This document shows, in pieces, positions 34,451 to 41,562 of a stretch of 64,000 bases of DNA. Source of the stretch: CAZGXM01 sp964529795 (GTDB lineage: Bacteria; Bacillota; JADQBR01); NCBI GenBank assembly GCA_964529795.1, contig CAZGXM010000005.1:1-64000 (forward strand). The letters run 5' to 3'. The stretch's first letter is position 1; the number at the start of each line of letters is the position of its first letter. The translations under genes were made by a program, and so were the position numbers. The notes under the pieces were generated by a model. That model was not told the DNA's origin. It saw only the letters and a program-made list of their open reading frames with translations, and did not search any database.

Positions 34451-34603
34451 CCAATTACCCTCCTAAAATTTTTCAGTTTGTTTTTTGGTTGCCACCATAA
34501 ACCCCCGTGTTTATATTTCTGTTGGTGTAACCACTGCTTAACTCAAAGAAATAAACACGAAACCTCTAAGAAAAAGGTAAAAACTGCTTAAATCTACTCG
34601 CCG

Positions 34604-35530
34604 TCAGTGGCTGCCTGCACATTTTTCCTGCACAGTCTTTATTAAATTGGTCAGTACCTTGTTAACCGGTGTCTCAATACCCAGTTGTTCACCCTCCCGG
34701 ACAATCGCCCCATTGATGGTGTCTATTTCCGTCTTCCTTTTGTTTAAGATATCCTGAAGCATGGAAGATTTGTTCTTTCCGGTCAGGCTACATATTTCTT
34801 TGGTATGTGCTATGGGGTCATCATAGCCCAACATAATTCCCTTTGCCCGGGCTACTCTGATGCCTTCACTTACTGCCATTTCCAACAATTCTTCTGTTTC
34901 CCTGAAATGCAGCAACTTACCGTTTTCCAGTCCGGTAATTGCTGTCAAAGCGTTGATGCCGACGTTAACCAGCAATTTATCCCAGATAAGTCCCAAGACG
35001 TTGTCCGTTACCTTTGTTTGAATTGTTGCCTCATTTAACATTGAGGCAATCTGTAGTACCCGTGAGGACACCTGGCCATTGATTTCACCAATTACCGTCA
35101 ACCCTCTACCCGCATGCCTTACTTTTCCTGGGCCCAGCAGCGTGGAACCATGGGCAGTGGTCCCGGCGATAACATTTTCCTGTCCAACACAGGCACTGAT
35201 TTTTTCCACATTGCCTAATCCATTTTGTAGTGTAAGGACAATTGTGTCCGGACCAAGGGCACCTTTTACCTGTTCCAGCGCTTCACCGGTAACCGTGGAC
35301 TTGACAAACACTATTAGTAAATCGGTTTTGTCAATAGCAGCAGGAGGACTTGCGGCTTTAATGTTTTTTATCCTAATTGTAGTGTCTTCTTCAATAAGCA
35401 AACCGTCCCGGTCAATAGCATCAACATGCTCCTGCCAGATATCCAGCAGCGTAACTTGGTTACCGCTTCTTGCCAACAAACCGCCAAAGAGGCTACCCAT
35501 TGCTCCGGCACCCAAAACCGTAACATTCAT
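34604..35530 (-). CDS. panE: 2-dehydropantoate 2-reductase (ketopantoate reductase)
   Basis: The 308-residue enzyme interconverts D-pantoate and ketopantoate with NADP. It has the nucleotide-binding GAGAMGSLFGG at the N-terminus, LQNGLGN near 100, and the catalytic lysine and asparagine in IWDKLLVNVGINALTA (about 173-183). ATG 35530 is favoured by GGGAG upstream. A 28-base duplication of the panB 3' end lies in its leader. No panC or panD is present, and PanF is next door, so oxidation of pantoate in a catabolic direction is as likely as synthesis. Confidence 0.9.
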   Translation of the reverse strand: MNVTVLGAGAMGSLFGGLLARSGNQVTLLDIWQEHVDAIDRDGLLIEEDTTIRIKNIKAASPPAAIDKTDLLIVFVKSTVTGEALEQVKGALGPDTIVLTLQNGLGNVEKISACVGQENVIAGTTAHGSTLLGPGKVRHAGRGLTVIGEINGQVSSRVLQIASMLNEATIQTKVTDNVLGLIWDKLLVNVGINALTAITGLENGKLLHFRETEELLEMAVSEGIRVARAKGIMLGYDDPIAHTKEICSLTGKNKSSMLQDILNKRKTEIDTINGAIVREGEQLGIETPVNKVLTNLIKTVQEKCAGSH

Positions 35531-35540
35531 GCAATCGCTC

Positions 35541-35634
35541 CCAACCTTCAATAAAGTCCTTTCAAGTCGATGATAGTCCGGGCAGGCCTGGCGCAGTTCT
35601 TAAACCCCAACCTTCAATAAAGTCCTTTCAAGTC
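35541..35634. repeat. 28-bp direct duplication of the panB 3' end
   Basis: The sequence at 35607-35634 (end of panB and its stop) recurs exactly at 35541-35568 in front of panE, 66 bases apart. It suggests a small tandem duplication at the panB-panE junction. Confidence 0.9.
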
Positions 35635-36447
35635 CGCGTCTTTAACGCCGGCAAAAATATGTTCTTCACCCGGAAATATCCCATTCTTTACATCCTGCTT
35701 GAATTTTTCCAGTGCTTTGGATACTTCTTCACCTAAGTCAGCATACTTCTTGACAAACTTGGGGACAAACCGCTCAAACAACCCTACCAAATCATGAAAT
35801 ACCAGCACCTGGCCATCGCAGTATCTTCCGGCGCCAATACCGATAGTGGGAATTGATACTTTCTCCGTAATCAACTTACCTACCGCTTCGGGAACACATT
35901 CCAGGATCAGTGCAAACACCCCTGCTTTCTCCAAAGCAAGAGCATCTAGCAGCAGGGCGTTGGCCGCTTCCAGGGTTGCCCCTTGGACCTTAAACCCGCC
36001 CAGCTTTGATGCCGTCTGCGGTGTCAGCCCGATATGGCCCATGACAGGTATGCCGGCATCTATAATTGCCTTTACTTTGTCCGCTACTTCCTTGCCACCT
36101 TCCAGTTTTACCGTATCCGCACCCCCTTCCTTCATCATTCTGGTGGCATTGATTATTGCCTGTTCCACGGAAGCGTTGTAGGAACCAAAAGGTAAATCCG
36201 CAACAATCAACGAGTCAGGCGCGCCTTTGACAACCGGCCGGACATGATGCAACATCTCTTCCATTGTTACCGGCACCGTAGAATCATGGCCCAGCACCGT
36301 CATCGCCAACGAGTCGCCTACAAGTATAATTTCAATACCTGCTTTGTCGACAAAATACGCGGTGGGGTAATCATAAGCCGTCATCATACTGATTTTTTCT
36401 TTGTCCTGCTTCATGATTTTCAGTTGATGAACAGTGACTTTGGCCAT
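35614..36447 (-). CDS. panB: 3-methyl-2-oxobutanoate hydroxymethyltransferase
   Basis: The 277-residue TIM-barrel enzyme interconverts 2-oxoisovalerate plus methylene-tetrahydrofolate with ketopantoate. Its magnesium-site aspartates lie in VGDSLAMTVLGHDST and ADLPFGSY, substrate lysine and glutamate in VKLEGG, and the conserved GHIGLTPQ and LECVPE follow. The length is normal. ATG 36447 follows AAAGGAGG. The chemistry is reversible, so in this operon PanB could dismantle ketopantoate to 2-oxoisovalerate and a one-carbon unit. That direction is my inference. Confidence 0.93.
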   Translation of the reverse strand: MAKVTVHQLKIMKQDKEKISMMTAYDYPTAYFVDKAGIEIILVGDSLAMTVLGHDSTVPVTMEEMLHHVRPVVKGAPDSLIVADLPFGSYNASVEQAIINATRMMKEGGADTVKLEGGKEVADKVKAIIDAGIPVMGHIGLTPQTASKLGGFKVQGATLEAANALLLDALALEKAGVFALILECVPEAVGKLITEKVSIPTIGIGAGRYCDGQVLVFHDLVGLFERFVPKFVKKYADLGEEVSKALEKFKQDVKNGIFPGEEHIFAGVKDADLKGLY

Positions 36448-36495
36448 TACCAACAAACCTCCTTTCATAATATTGTTTTTATCACTGCAAACTAC

Positions 36496-37770
36496 TTATA
36501 AACAAGAAGCTAGCGCCTCGTCCAGCGCTCTGACAGCTGTGTCAACGTCATCTTTCCCCACTGTCATTGGCGGAGCAATCCGTATGACGTTGCCGTAGAG
36601 CCCGCCTTTTCCTATTAATAAGGCTCGTTTTTTCGTTTCTTCAAAGACCCGGTTGACAAGATCCGGGTCAGGTTGTTTATTATCAGACACCAATTCCAAA
36701 GCCTGCATTAACCCCTTGCCGCGCACTTCTCCAATGACAGCGTACTTATCCTTGAGCTCTTTTAATTTTTCCCGCAGGTAATCACCTACAATTTTGCAAT
36801 TCTCCACCAGATTTCGTTTTTCTATTGCTTCAATGGTGGCTAATGCACCGGCACACGAAACGGGATTGCCGCCAAAAGTAGCTATGCTGGACCCAGTGAA
36901 TTTATCGGCTATCTCAGCCCTGGCTACGGTACCGCTCATGGGCAGGCCATTGGCAACGCCTTTGGCAAAAGTGAGAATATCCGGCTCTACCTCCCAATGC
37001 TCAATTCCCCACATTTTACCACCAGTTCTGCCAAAACCGGTCTGTACCTCATCGCAGATAAACAAACCACCATATTTTTTCACAATGGGGATTACTTCTT
37101 GGAAATACTCTTTAGGCGGAGTAATAAATCCGCCGACTCCCTGGATAGGTTCGGCAATGAAAGCTGCAATTTGCCCAGAAGTAGTTGTTACAATTAATTC
37201 CTCTACATCTTTAGCACATTCCAGATCACAATTGGGGTACTCCTTACCAAAGGCACAGCGATAACAATAGGGACTGTGGGCATGTTTGATTCCTAAGACA
37301 TGGGTGCCACCCAATCGCCAGGAGGAATGAGCAGTCACCGCCATTGCCAAAAAGGACCGGCCGCTGTAAGCATGCCGTAATGCCACTATTTCCTGCTGTC
37401 CTGTAGCCAGTTTTGCTAATAGTATCGCGGTTTCATCTGCTTCTGTCCCACTCGAAGTAAAAAAACTCTTTTTTAAGTCACCCGGCGTTATCTCTGCCAT
37501 TTTTTCTGCCAAGTCTACAATGGGTCTTGTGGGATACAAGGTTGAAGTATGCTGTAATTTTCGCATCTGCGCCACAACTTGGTCAGTAATTTCCGTATCA
37601 CAGTGTCCAATGCTAACCGTCAAAATACCACCGAAAAAGTCCAGATACTGCGTTCCTTCGAGGTCATATAAGTACTTACCCTCGCCCCGCTCCATCACAA
37701 CGGGTTCTTCGTAGTAATTAGCCACGCAGGGAAAAAGATATTGTTGATGTTTTTGGTTATAGGTCTTCAT
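36496..37770 (-). CDS. Class III aminotransferase, probable beta-alanine transaminase
   Basis: The 424-residue PLP enzyme has FFTSSGTEADETAILLA, the PLP-contacting FICDEVQTGFGRTG and the PLP lysine in LTFAKGVANGLP. It is close in pattern to alanine-glyoxylate aminotransferase 2 and beta-alanine or 3-aminoisobutyrate transaminases. An inserted Cys-rich stretch, YCYRCAFGKEYPNCDLEC, is found in that subgroup. ATG 37770 has GGGGGAG upstream. It lies after a terminator-like leader and next to a malonate-semialdehyde dehydrogenase gene, which together convert beta-alanine to acetyl-CoA. Substrate choice is inferred from this pairing. Confidence 0.88.
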   Translation of the reverse strand: MKTYNQKHQQYLFPCVANYYEEPVVMERGEGKYLYDLEGTQYLDFFGGILTVSIGHCDTEITDQVVAQMRKLQHTSTLYPTRPIVDLAEKMAEITPGDLKKSFFTSSGTEADETAILLAKLATGQQEIVALRHAYSGRSFLAMAVTAHSSWRLGGTHVLGIKHAHSPYCYRCAFGKEYPNCDLECAKDVEELIVTTTSGQIAAFIAEPIQGVGGFITPPKEYFQEVIPIVKKYGGLFICDEVQTGFGRTGGKMWGIEHWEVEPDILTFAKGVANGLPMSGTVARAEIADKFTGSSIATFGGNPVSCAGALATIEAIEKRNLVENCKIVGDYLREKLKELKDKYAVIGEVRGKGLMQALELVSDNKQPDPDLVNRVFEETKKRALLIGKGGLYGNVIRIAPPMTVGKDDVDTAVRALDEALASCL

Positions 37771-37790
37771 ACTCCTGCTCCCCCTTCTTT

Positions 37791-37860
37791 TTAAAAAACA
37801 AAGAGAGGCCGACATAAGAATGGCCTCTCTTCTAAACTCAATTACTCCCGGGCACTAGCG
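37791..37860 (-). terminator. Leader 3: NAG-rich tract plus intrinsic terminator before the aminotransferase gene
   Basis: The minus strand 37860-37831 holds AG triplets (CTAG, GGGAG, TTGAG, TTTAGAAGAG), then the strong hairpin AGAGAGGCCA/TGGCCTCTCT-type stem (37801-37830) and a TTGTTTTTT run. It sits inside the operon between the dehydrogenase and aminotransferase genes. The layout matches HutP-type antitermination sites. Confidence 0.75.
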
Positions 37861-37954
37861 CCCGTGCCAAAATATTCTCAATTGTTTGACTTTTATTAAA
37901 GAGTTATTCAATATTTTTTCTAAAATTCCTTCTTCTTAGTAAATATTTTTCGAC

Positions 37955-39478
37955 TTATTTTCTAGTTATCGTCCCTTCCCAAGTGCTCACTTTAGTTTCC
38001 TGCAGGTCCTTTTCACCAAACCATTTGGTTGTTACCGACTTTACCTCGGTATAGAAAGCCACGCCGTCTTTTCCCATTACGTGCAGGTCACCGAAGAAGG
38101 AGTTTTTATGTCCTGAGAAAGGAAATACGGAGACAGGGACTGGGATGCCCACGTTGACGCCCACCATGCCTGCATGGGTTCTTTTGGCAAACTCCCTGGC
38201 GTAGTAACCATTATTGGTAAATATACAAGAACCGTTGGCAAACTCACTGGCATTCATGACCGCAATACCGTGTTCAAAATCTTTTACTCGTTTAAGACAG
38301 GTAACAGGGCCAAAAATTTCTGATTGACCTACACTCATTTCCTGTGTTACATGGTCAAAAATTGTCGGTCCTATGTAAAAGCCGCCTTCCAGTCCTTTTT
38401 CTTCCATTACGTTTCTCCCGTCGAGAACCAGTTCAGCGCCCTCCTCTACACCTTTGGCAATCCAGTCCAAGACAAACTGCTTGTGCTCAGCAGATACAAC
38501 CGGTCCCAGTTCCGTGGACGGTTCATAAGCCGGACCAACTTTTCTTTCTTTCGCAAATTTAACGAGGTAGGAAACAAATTCATCGGCCACTGATTCTTCC
38601 ACGCAAACCACGGGTAGTGCCATACACCGCTGCCCGGCACAGCCGAAGGTGGAATTGATAATGCGACGTGCTGCAATCTCCAGGTTGGCATCTCTAAGGA
38701 CTAACCCGTGATTTTTTGCTTCGCAGAGCGCCTGCACCCTTTTGCCATTTGCCGCTGCGGTGGCGTAGATGTGTCTTCCTACTGAGGTAGAGCCAACATA
38801 GGAAATACCTTTTATGTCAGGGTGTTCCAATAGCAGTCCTGCTTCCTTGCGACTGCAGGTTACCAGGTTTACCACTCCTTTGGGAAGCCCTGCTTCATAA
38901 AGGAGTTCCAGCATTCTCATTGCCGTCATGGGCGTGAGACTTGCAGCTTTCAGGACAAAAGTGTTGCCTGTGGTAATACATAACGGTATCATCCACCCGA
39001 AAGGGATCATTGCGGGAAAGTTAAAGGGAACAATCCCCGCAAAGACTCCCAGTGGTTCTCGATACATTACCGTATCATAACCATCTGATACATTCATTAA
39101 TGAATCTCCCTGCATCAATACAGGAGTTGAACAAGCCAGTTCTACAACTTCTATGGCCTTTAGTACGTCCCCCCTTGCTTCATCCAAGTTTTTCCCCAGT
39201 TCTGTAGCCACCGAAAGGGTAAGTTCGTCCAAATGTTCATCCAATAGCTGCTTAAACTTAAACATGACCTGAACCCTTTTGGTGACAGGTGTATCCGACC
39301 ATTCGGGAAAAGCGTTTTTGGCTGCCTCCACCGCTTCATTTACTTCCTCCTTGGTACAACAAGGAGTTTCCGCTATAATTTCACCGGTACTACTGTCGGT
39401 AATTTCCATGTATTTGTCTGTTTTTGATTCCTTCCACTCTCCATTGGTACAATATTTCAAACGTTTAATTGCAGACAT
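37955..39478 (-). CDS. mmsA: CoA-acylating (methyl)malonate-semialdehyde dehydrogenase
   Basis: The 507-residue aldehyde dehydrogenase converts malonate semialdehyde, or methylmalonate semialdehyde, to acetyl-CoA or propionyl-CoA, with CO2 and NADH. Its catalytic cysteine is in NSTFGCAGQRCMAL. MmsA-type features include FNFPAMIPFGWMIPLCITTGN and the N-terminal INGEW-like CTNGEWKES. ATG 39478 after GGGGGG gives the standard N-terminus; ATG 39532 with GAGGAG is also possible. Together with the aminotransferase gene it makes a beta-alanine-to-acetyl-CoA route. It is preceded by its own leader terminator (39589-39637). Confidence 0.92.
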   Translation of the reverse strand: MSAIKRLKYCTNGEWKESKTDKYMEITDSSTGEIIAETPCCTKEEVNEAVEAAKNAFPEWSDTPVTKRVQVMFKFKQLLDEHLDELTLSVATELGKNLDEARGDVLKAIEVVELACSTPVLMQGDSLMNVSDGYDTVMYREPLGVFAGIVPFNFPAMIPFGWMIPLCITTGNTFVLKAASLTPMTAMRMLELLYEAGLPKGVVNLVTCSRKEAGLLLEHPDIKGISYVGSTSVGRHIYATAAANGKRVQALCEAKNHGLVLRDANLEIAARRIINSTFGCAGQRCMALPVVCVEESVADEFVSYLVKFAKERKVGPAYEPSTELGPVVSAEHKQFVLDWIAKGVEEGAELVLDGRNVMEEKGLEGGFYIGPTIFDHVTQEMSVGQSEIFGPVTCLKRVKDFEHGIAVMNASEFANGSCIFTNNGYYAREFAKRTHAGMVGVNVGIPVPVSVFPFSGHKNSFFGDLHVMGKDGVAFYTEVKSVTTKWFGEKDLQETKVSTWEGTITRK

Positions 39479-39588
39479 ATATATCCCCCCATAACTAGAT
39501 TTGTCGTATTTTCTTCCGTTAAATTTAAACATAATCTCCTCAGCTTTTTTCAACCCTTTTCCTTTCGTCTAAATTGAGCCAAGTAAAC

Positions 39589-39637
39589 ATAAAAAGACCA
39601 GAAAATGGCCTTTCTACTCTTCTCAGATACTCTCCGG
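39589..39637 (-). terminator. Leader 2: NAG-rich tract plus intrinsic terminator before mmsA
   Basis: On the minus strand, 39637-39612 reads through GGAGAG, CTGAGAAGAGTAGAAAG, directly followed by the hairpin AAAGGCCA/TGGTCTTT and a TTTTT run (39589-39613). It lies between the HutP homologue gene and mmsA. Confidence 0.7.
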
Positions 39638-39681
39638 ATACCCGTGCCCCTATCATAAATATTAATTTGTCCAATCGACCT

Positions 39682-40122
39682 TTAATAATCTATATGCATC
39701 ATACCTAATCCGATATGTTTATGGTTACTCAAGTGATGTGCCGCACAGCTCCCTAAAACAGAGACCACTATCCATTGGCTGTCCCTCACCATAGATATCT
39801 TTAGTCCCACATTACCGGTTAGGGGGTTTGTCTCAAAAATACCCCTAACAGCCTCTTCGGTAGCATGTATTAAGGCATGAACATGGTGCGGTGTTTTATT
39901 TATCAGGTCGTTATCCAAAGCTGCCCCGACAACGGCACTGACAAGTTTTCTTTTAATTGCGTCCACGCCGGCACCAATTTCCGTCACAGCACATTTAAAT
40001 AACCCTGTGCTCTCTATTTCTCGCTTAATTCTGTTTTCCATGTTACGGTTTATAGATAGCAGTAAAAGTAGCGTGGCAACCTCTTCAGGGCCCAGTGCCG
40101 TGAAGTCAACTTCGATATTCAA
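39682..40122 (-). CDS. HutP-family RNA-binding antiterminator
   Basis: The 146-residue protein matches Bacillus HutP in length (about 148). The metal and ligand region HHVHALIHATEEAVRG gives the HxxxH histidines, and the C-terminal NHKHIGLGMMHI corresponds to the third histidine region. HutP binds mRNA at repeated NAG triplets when histidine and magnesium are bound, and stops a terminator from forming. Translation starts at TTG 40122 after GAGGAAGC. It is the second gene of an operon that contains three NAG-rich leader terminators, so autoregulation and control of this operon are probable. There are no histidine-degradation genes here; the effector may differ. Confidence 0.9.
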   Translation of the reverse strand: MNIEVDFTALGPEEVATLLLLLSINRNMENRIKREIESTGLFKCAVTEIGAGVDAIKRKLVSAVVGAALDNDLINKTPHHVHALIHATEEAVRGIFETNPLTGNVGLKISMVRDSQWIVVSVLGSCAAHHLSNHKHIGLGMMHIDY

Positions 40123-40176
40123 GCTTCCTCAACTCCCCCTGGAACGATATTCAATCTCCCCCCGCCTAACTATTAA

Positions 40177-41010
40177 TTACTTGAGCAATTCTTCATAAGT
40201 ATCTGGTTGTCGCGTGCGAAGCAAATTCCATTTCTCCCTTTCTCGGTCAATAAGGCCCAAGTCTAATTCAGCAATCACTATTTCGTCCTGGTTTTGACTT
40301 CCTTGAATTAATATTTCACCGTTGGGGCTGCAGAAATAACTCATACCGTAATAAACACCGGGACTATAAGGTTCCTTCCCGACGCGGTTACTTGTTCCCA
40401 CAAAAACAGCGTTGCTGATTGCATGTCCCCGCTGCGTAATAAACCAAATATGGCGTGACAAATCCATCACTGTTGTGCAGGGGTTGTAGATTATCTGGGC
40501 GCCTTTTAAAGCCAGTATGCGTGGTACTTCCGGAAAAAGCCGGTCATAATCTGACATTATCCCAATGGTGGCATATGCTGTTTTAAATACCGGGTACCCC
40601 AAATCGCCTTTCTTGAAATAGTATTGTTCCCAGAAACCTTCAAAATGGGGAAGATGAATTTTTCTGTACTTTCCTAATAGTTGACCATCTGCATCAATTA
40701 CAACGGTTGTATTGTAGTAAACGCCGGGTTTATCTGCTTCCATGATTGGAACTACCAAAACTATTCCATTAGAGACCGCTAAATCTTGCATGATTTCAAT
40801 GGTAGGCCCTGGAATACTCTCTGCCAGCGCTAACCATTTCGGATCCTGTTCCGAAGCAAAATATTGAGTATAAAACAGCTCCTGCAAACAAACAATTTGT
40901 GCCCCTAAACTTGCTGCCTCTTTAATCATATTTACATTTTTTTCAATGTTGTCGTTTTTGGAAGGACAGACTGAAGTTTGCACCATAGCAGATTTAATTA
41001 CATTATTCAT
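40177..41010 (-). CDS. Nitrilase-superfamily protein lacking the catalytic cysteine
   Basis: The 277-residue protein is closest in pattern to N-carbamoyl-beta-alanine/N-carbamoylputrescine amidohydrolases. The first catalytic Glu (VCLQELFYTQYF) and the Lys (YRKIHLPHFEGFWEQYYF) are intact. The nucleophile position, normally IxxCYDxxFPE, reads IGIMSDYDRLFPE, so Cys is replaced by Asp. ATG 41010 starts after the leader terminator; the open frame extending back to 41097 is the leader itself. It is the first gene of the operon. It may be a pseudoenzyme, a ligand-binding regulator, or use other chemistry. Confidence 0.85.
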   Translation of the reverse strand: MNNVIKSAMVQTSVCPSKNDNIEKNVNMIKEAASLGAQIVCLQELFYTQYFASEQDPKWLALAESIPGPTIEIMQDLAVSNGIVLVVPIMEADKPGVYYNTTVVIDADGQLLGKYRKIHLPHFEGFWEQYYFKKGDLGYPVFKTAYATIGIMSDYDRLFPEVPRILALKGAQIIYNPCTTVMDLSRHIWFITQRGHAISNAVFVGTSNRVGKEPYSPGVYYGMSYFCSPNGEILIQGSQNQDEIVIAELDLGLIDREREKWNLLRTRQPDTYEELLK

Positions 41011-41035
41011 TTGGTCCCGTATCTCTCCCCTCAAA

Positions 41036-41091
41036 CGAAAAAAGCACGTGTAGCCTTCTTTCCTCACGTACTCTACTTTCTCCTCAACCGT
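41036..41091 (-). terminator. Leader 1: NAG-rich tract plus intrinsic terminator before the operon
   Basis: In the roughly 100-base leader the minus strand holds TTGAGGAGAAAGTAGAG (41091-41075). The imperfect 10-base hairpin GTACGTGAGG/CTACACGTGC (41044-41071) follows, then TTTTTT (41038-41043). This is the layout of a HutP-controlled terminator. It stands between the sigma-A promoter and the first gene. Confidence 0.72.
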
Positions 41092-41119
41092 TTGCATTAA
41101 TATTTTTAATTATGTGATA

Positions 41120-41148
41120 ATTATAAACTGGACAATGATGTTTGTCAA
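41120..41148 (-). promoter_or_regulatory. Perfect sigma-A promoter of the pantothenate-type operon
   Basis: TTGACA (41143-41148), a 17-base spacer and TATAAT (41120-41125) on the minus strand match both consensus boxes. A constitutively strong promoter fits control by leader termination. Confidence 0.92.
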
Positions 41149-41215
41149 GATTTTTCCCGAAATACCTTTGCGTTGGCAAAGCAAAATATTCGGGCTAAAA
41201 TAGTATTTGTTCTAA

Positions 41216-41231
41216 GGTCAGCCGGCTGACC
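41216..41231. repeat. 16-bp perfect palindrome before the transposase relic
   Basis: GGTCAGCCGGCTGACC lies about 30 bases before the transposase start. It may be part of the element end or an operator for the transposase gene. Confidence 0.5.
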
Positions 41232-41262
41232 TCCCAAATTTTTGCCAAGGGAGGTAAAATCA

Positions 41263-41562
41263 ATGACCGAAAAGGAGAGAGAACAAATAGCCCTGTTTCG
41301 CTATGGGCTGATTGCACCGGTTCTAAACGGCCAGGTGAAAAGCCAGAAAGAATATCTCTCTGAAATTACAAACCAGGTGCATAACGTGCCATACTACGGC
41401 TCCAAAGAGTATGCACCAAAGACACTAGAATGCTGGATCAGGGCTTACCATCGGGAAGGATTTGAAGGACTAAAGCCCAAGAAACGTCCCGACTGCGGTA
41501 AGTCCAGGCGGTTTTCTGCTAAGGAAAGAATACGGCGAACCGTCCCCAAACCTGTTAGATGA
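41263..41562 (+). pseudogene. Truncated transposase, N-terminal helix-turn-helix part
   Basis: The 99-codon plus-strand frame starts at ATG 41263 after AGGGAGGT. It holds a helix-turn-helix segment like those at the N-terminus of integrase-type (Mu/IS481-like DDE) transposases, with YAPKTLECWIRAYHREGFEGLKP. No DDE catalytic domain follows. The frame ends where a GGGGACGGTTC-type repeat end (41538-41547) and the 3' end of the Na/Pi gene begin, so the element was truncated. It is the only plus-strand gene with a real ribosome site here. Confidence 0.75.

Noticed and set aside
41011..41097. 29-codon N-terminal extension of the nitrilase-like protein
   Set aside because: It would cover the leader NAG tract and terminator and has no counterpart in nitrilases. 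It could at most be a leader peptide.
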